This document shows positions 6,274-10,184 of a DNA stretch of 10,184 nucleotides, one piece after another. The notes below the pieces were generated by a model that was given only the letters and a program-made list of their open reading frames with translations, did no database searches and was not told where the DNA came from. Source of the stretch: Candidatus Hydrogenedentota bacterium. GTDB taxonomy: Bacteria; Hydrogenedentota; Hydrogenedentia; Hydrogenedentiales; GCA-2746185. A program made the translations under genes and the position numbers. The stretch is from contig DTSJ01000269.1 of the NCBI GenBank assembly GCA_012965445.1, forward strand, positions 1-10,184, given 5' to 3'. How positions within the stretch are numbered: position 1 is the stretch's first letter; each line of letters begins with the position of its first letter.

Positions 6274-7164
6274 TTATTTTTTTCCTGTGAGCTTGATGCT
6301 TACCAGGGCAGTCGTGGCTTGCTCGTATTCTTCTTCGCTGACGCAATCGAGCCGACTCTTCAGGCTGGATACGGTGGGGTCGGCTGTCAAAATATCGATA
6401 GGGTAGGTCGCTTCGCTCATGATATCGATATCTTTGAACCCCTTTGATTCAGGAATGCCGATGTAGTCATCCTTGAGCATAGCACCGGCTACGCAGGCTG
6501 AATAGGCTGCTGCGGAACTGCGGATGGATTCAGGGAGGGGATGACTCAGAACGATATCCGAGACAAAGAAGGCACCACCGGGTTTGAGGACACGGTGGAT
6601 TTCGGAGAAGACGGCTTCTTTATTGGTAGAAAGGTTGATGACGCAGTTGGAGATGATGATGTCGACGGAGTTGTCTTCGATGGGGAGTGCTTCGATCTCA
6701 CCTTCGCGAAATTCGACGTTGGTGTAGCCTCCCGTTTCAGCGTTCGCTCTGGCTTTGGCGAGCATATCTGGTGTCATGTCCACACCAATGACTTTTCCGC
6801 TGTCCCCCACTCTTTGTGCGGCAAGGAAACAGTCGATGCCCGCGCCAGAGCCGAGATCGACAACGGTGTCGCCTTCTTCGACAGCGGAGAAGGCCAACGG
6901 ATTTCCGCAGCCTACGCCGAGGTTCGCGCCTTCGGGCAATGAGCCAAGTTCTTCCTCGCTGTAGCCGACGCTTTTGCTCATTTTGCTCTGTGTGGTTTCG
7001 GCGGTACCGCAACACGAGGAAATGACTTCTGCAGCGGTCGCGCTTCCGCAACACGAGGATGTGGCTTCGGCAGCGAGTTCGTCTCCGCAACAACTGGCAC
7101 TCTCGCCTCTCGCCAGTGATCCGTATCGTGCTTTTACTTGTTCTTTTACATCTGTGTCACTCAT
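6274..7164 (-). CDS. arsM: arsenite S-adenosylmethionine methyltransferase ArsM
   Basis: The 296-aa cytosolic enzyme uses SAM to methylate As(III), leading to methylated and volatile arsenicals. Motifs (numbered from the ATG at 7164) are GANLGVGCGNP with Cys86, the SAM-binding DLGSGAGIDCFLAA (about 104-117), GVDMTPDML (acidic residue of motif II), SNCVINLS with Cys174, and YSACVAGA with Cys224. The last three cysteines match the As(III)-binding set of known ArsM enzymes. The start at 7164 is preferred because GGAGG (complement of 7173-7177) lies 8 bases upstream. A second ATG at 7170 is too close to that SD, and the frame itself opens at a TTG at 7182. The N-terminus carries three SCCG motifs as an exact 13-residue tandem repeat (Cys pairs at 25-26, 38-39, 51-52). 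This is unusual, as the family normally shows one Cys pair here at most. It lies 27 bp downstream of the AbrB-like gene in one operon. Confidence 0.94.
   Translation of the reverse strand: MSDTDVKEQVKARYGSLARGESASCCGDELAAEATSSCCGSATAAEVISSCCGTAETTQSKMSKSVGYSEEELGSLPEGANLGVGCGNPLAFSAVEEGDTVVDLGSGAGIDCFLAAQRVGDSGKVIGVDMTPDMLAKARANAETGGYTNVEFREGEIEALPIEDNSVDIIISNCVINLSTNKEAVFSEIHRVLKPGGAFFVSDIVLSHPLPESIRSSAAAYSACVAGAMLKDDYIGIPESKGFKDIDIMSEATYPIDILTADPTVSSLKSRLDCVSEEEYEQATTALVSIKLTGKK
7004..7110 (-). repeat. 39-bp tandem repeat inside arsM (three SCCG units)
   Basis: CCGCAACA recurs at exactly 39-bp steps on the plus strand (7007, 7046, 7085). The two left units share CCGCAACACGAGGA and a following TT-C-GCAGCG segment. 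Each unit encodes 13 residues around SCCG. The third unit (nearest the start codon) is more diverged. This looks like recent in-frame duplication of a cysteine-pair motif. Confidence 0.85.
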
Positions 7165-7191
7165 TTTCATATCCTCCTTCAAAAATTTGGA

Positions 7192-7458
7192 TTAAGTTGT
7201 CGATAGAGTGCTCATCATGGGGCCGAGAAACTCTTTTACCATCGAGGAGAGGGCGTTGGTTTTCACCAGGGACATGCAGCACACTTCTCCGTCTTTCTCC
7301 CAGCTGATCAACGCGAACTTGTCTCCGGCCTTAATTCCGGCGCGAGCTCGCAAATCTTTGGGCAATACCATCTGTCCGCGCTCGTCAACGGTAACGATTG
7401 CATCGACGTTGAATCCCTGTGCTTCGTCGGTGGAACAGCATGTTTCCTGGTCACTCAT
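7192..7458 (-). CDS. AbrB/SpoVT-type DNA-binding protein, 'HgcAB-associated protein' (HgcC-like)
   Basis: The 88-aa protein has a SpoVT/AbrB swapped-hairpin domain at about residues 18-64: AIVTVDERGQMVLPKDLRAR then AGIKAGDKFALISWEKDG. It carries two vicinal cysteine pairs, Cys7-Cys8 (ETCCS) and Cys60-Cys61 (EVCCMS), and a C-terminal EFLGPMM segment. This pattern (CC near the start, VDERGQMVLPK, VCC, LGPMM) is what I know from proteins annotated as HgcAB-associated in mercury-methylating anaerobes and also beside arsM. No hgcA or hgcB is in the window. Role is inferred: a small DNA-binding regulator whose cysteine pairs could sense As(III) or Hg(II), possibly regulating its own operon. AGGAG (complement of 7465-7469), 6-7 bases upstream, fixes the ATG at 7458. 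It is the first gene of the operon with arsM. Confidence 0.85.
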   Translation of the reverse strand: MSDQETCCSTDEAQGFNVDAIVTVDERGQMVLPKDLRARAGIKAGDKFALISWEKDGEVCCMSLVKTNALSSMVKEFLGPMMSTLSTT

Positions 7459-7495
7459 GACATTCTCCTGAATTTTCCCTAAACTCTATAACATC

Positions 7496-7524
7496 AGTAT
7501 AATCAGAAATTTCTGATTTGTCAA
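7496..7524 (-). promoter_or_regulatory. near-consensus sigma-70 promoter of the abrB-like/arsM operon
   Basis: On the minus strand, TTGACA (7519-7524) is a perfect -35 and TATACT (7496-7501) a near-perfect -10, with an optimal 17-bp spacer. Transcription would start near 7489, leaving a leader of about 30 nt before the ATG at 7458. Such a strong promoter implies repression by a bound protein, for which the spacer palindrome is the obvious site. Confidence 0.88.
7501..7518. promoter_or_regulatory. 18-bp perfect palindrome filling the promoter spacer (operator candidate)
   Basis: AATCAGAAATTTCTGATT equals its own reverse complement and lies between the -35 and -10 elements of the arsM operon promoter. 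Its size and placement fit a dimeric repressor that blocks RNA polymerase, such as an ArsR-family protein. The AbrB-like product of the first gene is an alternative. The binder is not identifiable from this window. Confidence 0.8.
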
Positions 7525-7607
7525 CCTACTCTCTTTTTGAGTGCCTCGCGGACACTTTTAGCGAATAAACCCAAGCCATCTTGCATTTTCTGATCTATTT
7601 CTTCCAT
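7521..7607 (-). CDS. possible 28-aa small ORF overlapping the end of oleD
   Basis: ATG at 7607 (complement of 7605-7607) opens a frame encoding MEEIDQKMQDGLGLFAKSVR followed by EALKKRVG, ending TGA at 7521-7523. The start lies within the last codons of oleD (different frame). An AGGA six bases upstream of the ATG, inside oleD, is a plausible SD. The peptide would be an amphipathic cationic helix. Its stop codon overlaps the -35 box of the next operon's promoter. No homologue recognised; it could be chance. Confidence 0.35.
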   Translation of the reverse strand: MEEIDQKMQDGLGLFAKSVREALKKRVG

Positions 7608-8602
7608 CGCGCATCCTGTCTTTCGAACCACTCAGTCAGTCTTGTTAACCCTTCCTCCATCGAGACGGCGGGAGAATAACCGAGGTCATTTTTCGCGGCG
7701 GTGATGTCGTACCAGTGGGCGGTCGCGAGTTGCCGGACTATGAATCGGGTCATACGGGGTTCTTCTTTTTTTCGGAGGAGGGTGTAGATTTGTTCGAGGG
7801 CTGCGCCTGCGGCGTAGGCTATGTTGGCGGGGACATGTTTGGTAACTGGGGGAACGTCGGCGGCTTTCAATATTCCATTGACTATTTGTTCGAAGGGCCA
7901 GGGGTCATCATTGGTGATGAAGTAGGTTTTACCGTCGCATTTTCCGCCGTGCATGAGCTTCGTTGCGGCTAGAATATGGGCGTCTACGACGTTGTCGATG
8001 TAGACGGCATCGATGCGTTTGGTTCCGGAACCGACGAATTTCAGCTTGCCTGCTTTGCCTTGCGCGACAAGTCTTGGGATGAGTTGCGTGTCTCCTGGCC
8101 CCCAAATGAGGTGCGGACGGAGGGACACTGTCTTGAATTCGTCGTCATTGGCATCCATGACCATGCGCTCGGCGATCGCTTTGGTTTTGGGGTAGTGGGC
8201 GATATATTTCTCCGGATAGGGAGTCGATTCGTCGTTCCCTTCTTGATCCTGACCGCCGAATATAACACTCGGCGAACTGGTATTTACGAGGTATTTCACG
8301 CCGTGGGTACGGCAGGCCTCGATGACGTTCTGTGTGCCCATGACATTCGCGGCGTAGTAGTCTTCATAAGAGCCCCAAGCGCCTGCTTTCGCGCCGACAT
8401 GGTAGACGAGATCGCAGTCTGCAACGGCGCGGTGGACGTATCGGTATTCGGCGAGATCGCCCTGATGCGTTCCCACTCCGAGTTTGCGCAGTTCGGGATA
8501 GTCGCCTCGCGAGAGGCTGCGGACGGTGTGGCCCTGTGAGAGAAGCTTTTTTACGAGCGCTTTTCCGAGAAATCCCGCGCCGCCTGTTACGAGGACCCTC
8601 AT
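7595..8602 (-). CDS. oleD: OleD, NADPH-dependent 2-alkyl-3-ketoacid reductase
   Basis: The 335-aa protein is an extended short-chain dehydrogenase/reductase of the 3-beta-hydroxysteroid dehydrogenase-like group. It has the Rossmann motif TGGAGFLG (6-13), SRGDYPELRKLGVGTHQGDL (31-50) and KAGAWGSYEDYYAANVMGTQ (72-91). The active site is TSSPSV (Ser109/Ser110) with Tyr137 and Lys141 in HYPKTKA. RPHLIWGPGD (162-171) follows. RGDYP...LGVG and AKAGAWGSY are typical of OleD, which reduces the beta-keto acid made by OleA to a beta-hydroxy acid in long-chain olefin synthesis. The ATG overlaps the oleC stop by 4 bp (ATGA), which supports co-translation and this assignment. Length is normal for the family. 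A generic sterol-dehydrogenase-like annotation would be the less specific alternative. Confidence 0.9.
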   Translation of the reverse strand: MRVLVTGGAGFLGKALVKKLLSQGHTVRSLSRGDYPELRKLGVGTHQGDLAEYRYVHRAVADCDLVYHVGAKAGAWGSYEDYYAANVMGTQNVIEACRTHGVKYLVNTSSPSVIFGGQDQEGNDESTPYPEKYIAHYPKTKAIAERMVMDANDDEFKTVSLRPHLIWGPGDTQLIPRLVAQGKAGKLKFVGSGTKRIDAVYIDNVVDAHILAATKLMHGGKCDGKTYFITNDDPWPFEQIVNGILKAADVPPVTKHVPANIAYAAGAALEQIYTLLRKKEEPRMTRFIVRQLATAHWYDITAAKNDLGYSPAVSMEEGLTRLTEWFERQDARWKK

Positions 8603-10184
8603 GACAGTTTCTCTTTAGCCCAAACTGCGAGTTTTTCGCGGAAAATCTTGGCGTTGTGCCGCACGTCCATAGGGAAGCCGGGATGCTCCAGAAAGGTTTT
8701 TATGTCCCGGGTATGGTCGAATTCATTGGCGAGTCCGGTGAGCTGTTCGACGAGGGGCGGGAAATCGCTCTTGTCTTCATCGTAGGCGAAACCTTCGCCT
8801 GCTTTGGTATCGATTTCGACACACATCACGGGTACTACCTCTCCCCCACGTTCTGCGCCGACGAGCGCGGTGCGTTTGACTTGCGGATGGACGTTGAAGA
8901 CGCGTTCACACGGTATGGTATACCACACGCGTTCGGCGGCCTGCACGCGATGGGCTTTGCGTCCGCAGAACCAGATTCGGCCTTCATCGTCGAAGTAGCC
9001 GAGATCGCCCATGCGGTGATAGAACTTTTCGCCGTCGGCCATTAGGATTTTGGCGAGGGCAGTTGATTCGGGGCGTTTGAAATAGGTTCGGGTGACGATT
9101 TTTCCTGAGACGCAGATTTCGCCAATTACACCAGTCGGTTCTTCGAGTTCGTCTGACCAGATTTCGACGGGATCGTCTGAGATGCGGATGATACGCACGT
9201 CGATACCGTCGAGTGCGCGGCCTATACAAAGTCCTTTTCCGGCTTCGGTGAGTTCCTTGGTGTCGGCGATAAGTTCCTGGTGCGTGATTGAGGCTACTGG
9301 GAGTGCTTCGGTTGCGCCGTAGGAGGGCAGGATTGAGATGTCTGAATTGAGTAGGAATGTGAAGCGTTCCAGAGAGTCGGGGTCTGCGGGTGCTCCGGCC
9401 GAGATGACTCGCTTGAGGGTTGGGATATGCGTGCTGTGGTCTTGGCCGTAGACTCCAACCTTTTCGATGAGTGCCGGGGACGCGAATAGGTTAGTGCATT
9501 CGTAGTCGTGCATAGCCGCTATGATATGGGCGGGATTGGCGGTGATGGGCTTGCTGGCATCCATTTCCGGGACGATGGACGCCATGCCCAGAGCCGGGCC
9601 GAAGAGGGCAAAGAGAGGGAATGTGGCGAGGTCGCGTTCGCCGGGGGTGATGCCGTAGTTGTCTCGGAGGCTCTCGATTTGTCCATTGAAGATGTCGTGC
9701 GTGTATTCTACGCCTTTTGGGATTCCGGTGCTGCCTGAGGTGAATAGAATGGCGGCGAGATCGTTGGGATCGGCTTCGGCCATAACGGGCGAGGTTTCTT
9801 CTGCGCGAACTGATTTATAGGTTGGACCGCATAGGGGTAATGGTGGGCCGACGTTGACGTTGATATGGATTGTCGCGCGTCCCCATCCGAGGATGAGTCT
9901 GGCGATGTGCGCTTTTGTAATGCCGACGAAGGCTTCGGGTTCGGCTTCTGCAAGGCAGGTCTTTAGGTTTTTGATGCCCATACCGGGGTCGACCATTATG
10001 GGGATTGCGCCGACCTTGAAGAAGGCGAATGTGAGTACGAAGAATTCGACGCTGGGTTTGACCATGAGGACGGTGCGTGTACCCTGGGTGATGCCGAGTT
10101 TTTGGAGGCCGTGAGCGAGGCGGTTGGATTCTTCTTCGAGTTCGCTGGCGGTGAGTTCTTTGTATACGTAGATTTGAGTTGCAG
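8599..10184 (-). CDS. oleC: OleC, beta-lactone synthetase (AMP-dependent), 5' end outside window
   Basis: This is an adenylate-forming enzyme of the ANL superfamily. In the olefin pathway OleC uses ATP to turn the OleD product, a 2-alkyl-3-hydroxy acid, into a beta-lactone. The frame is open to the window edge: upstream of the internal ATG at 10065 it continues for 39 codons (ATQIYVYKELTASELEEESN and on), so the true start lies beyond 10184. From that internal Met, motifs are KPSVEFFVLTFAFFKVGAIP (3-22), DPGMGIKN (26-33), the AMP-binding loop ILFTSGSTGIPKG (106-118), SYGATEALPV (248-257) and HRMGDLGYFDDEGRIWFCGR (350-369). The DPGMGIK and SYGATEALP segments are what I associate with OleC rather than acyl-CoA ligases. 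About 527 residues are visible of an expected ~550. It is first in a unit with oleD; OleA and OleB are not in the window. Confidence 0.9.
   Translation of the reverse strand, partial: ATQIYVYKELTASELEEESNRLAHGLQKLGITQGTRTVLMVKPSVEFFVLTFAFFKVGAIPIMVDPGMGIKNLKTCLAEAEPEAFVGITKAHIARLILGWGRATIHINVNVGPPLPLCGPTYKSVRAEETSPVMAEADPNDLAAILFTSGSTGIPKGVEYTHDIFNGQIESLRDNYGITPGERDLATFPLFALFGPALGMASIVPEMDASKPITANPAHIIAAMHDYECTNLFASPALIEKVGVYGQDHSTHIPTLKRVISAGAPADPDSLERFTFLLNSDISILPSYGATEALPVASITHQELIADTKELTEAGKGLCIGRALDGIDVRIIRISDDPVEIWSDELEEPTGVIGEICVSGKIVTRTYFKRPESTALAKILMADGEKFYHRMGDLGYFDDEGRIWFCGRKAHRVQAAERVWYTIPCERVFNVHPQVKRTALVGAERGGEVVPVMCVEIDTKAGEGFAYDEDKSDFPPLVEQLTGLANEFDHTRDIKTFLEHPGFPMDVRHNAKIFREKLAVWAKEKLS

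Noticed and set aside
7976..8539. A 187-codon open frame on the plus strand opposite oleD
   Set aside because: It lies wholly antisense to a well-supported gene, resembles no known protein and has no start signals; it is a shadow of oleD codon bias.
1..10184. Mobile element, CRISPR array, tRNA or phage signal
   Set aside because: No transposase-like frame, no regularly spaced short repeats and no tRNA-like fold was seen; the only tandem repeat is coding (arsM).

Overview
This window looks like chromosomal DNA of a bacterium, most likely Pseudomonadota and probably Gammaproteobacteria. The base composition is moderate. The citrate synthase is close to the E. coli type along its whole length. 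Other markers are a mer transport gene, NhaA, OleC/OleD and ArsM. No rRNA, tRNA, CRISPR array, transposase or phage gene was seen. The organism assignment is inference from protein similarity recalled from memory; no database search was possible.

Layout, left to right. (1) Positions 1-260 hold the C-terminal part of a decayed merR-type regulator, broken by two in-frame TAG codons. (2) 364-1356 (+) encodes an unusual mercuric-ion uptake protein: a thioredoxin-like domain, a MerT-like membrane domain and a MerP-like heavy-metal domain in one chain. (3) 1428-2900 (-) is a long-form NhaA Na+/H+ antiporter, convergent with the mer gene. (4) 3220-4091 (+) is a DUF3179-family gene that has lost its central part and changed frame at about 3562-3567, so it is a pseudogene. 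(5) 4238-5497 (+) is citrate synthase gltA, with a perfect 8-bp inverted repeat upstream. (6) 5617-6191 (+) is a possible 30-codon small ORF coupled by ATGA overlap to a stand-alone cyclic-nucleotide-binding-domain protein, followed by a strong 15-bp terminator hairpin. (7) 6274-7458 (-) is a two-gene operon: an AbrB/SpoVT-type protein like those annotated 'HgcAB-associated protein', then arsM. Its promoter is near-consensus, and an 18-bp perfect palindrome fills the spacer. (8) 7521-10184 (-) is oleC (5' end outside the window), then oleD with a 4-bp overlap, then a possible 28-aa small ORF.

Functional themes are metal and metalloid handling (mercury uptake at the left, arsenite methylation at the right), ion homeostasis (NhaA), central metabolism (gltA) and long-chain olefin/beta-lactone lipid synthesis (oleCD). 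OleA and OleB would be expected beyond position 10184. Two of the left-hand genes (merR, DUF3179) are decayed, so this side looks like an accessory region undergoing loss. The most promising candidate for an undescribed circuit is the AbrB-like/arsM operon. Both proteins carry vicinal cysteine pairs (three in ArsM as an exact 13-residue tandem repeat), and the operon promoter carries a palindromic operator-like site although no arsR is in the window.
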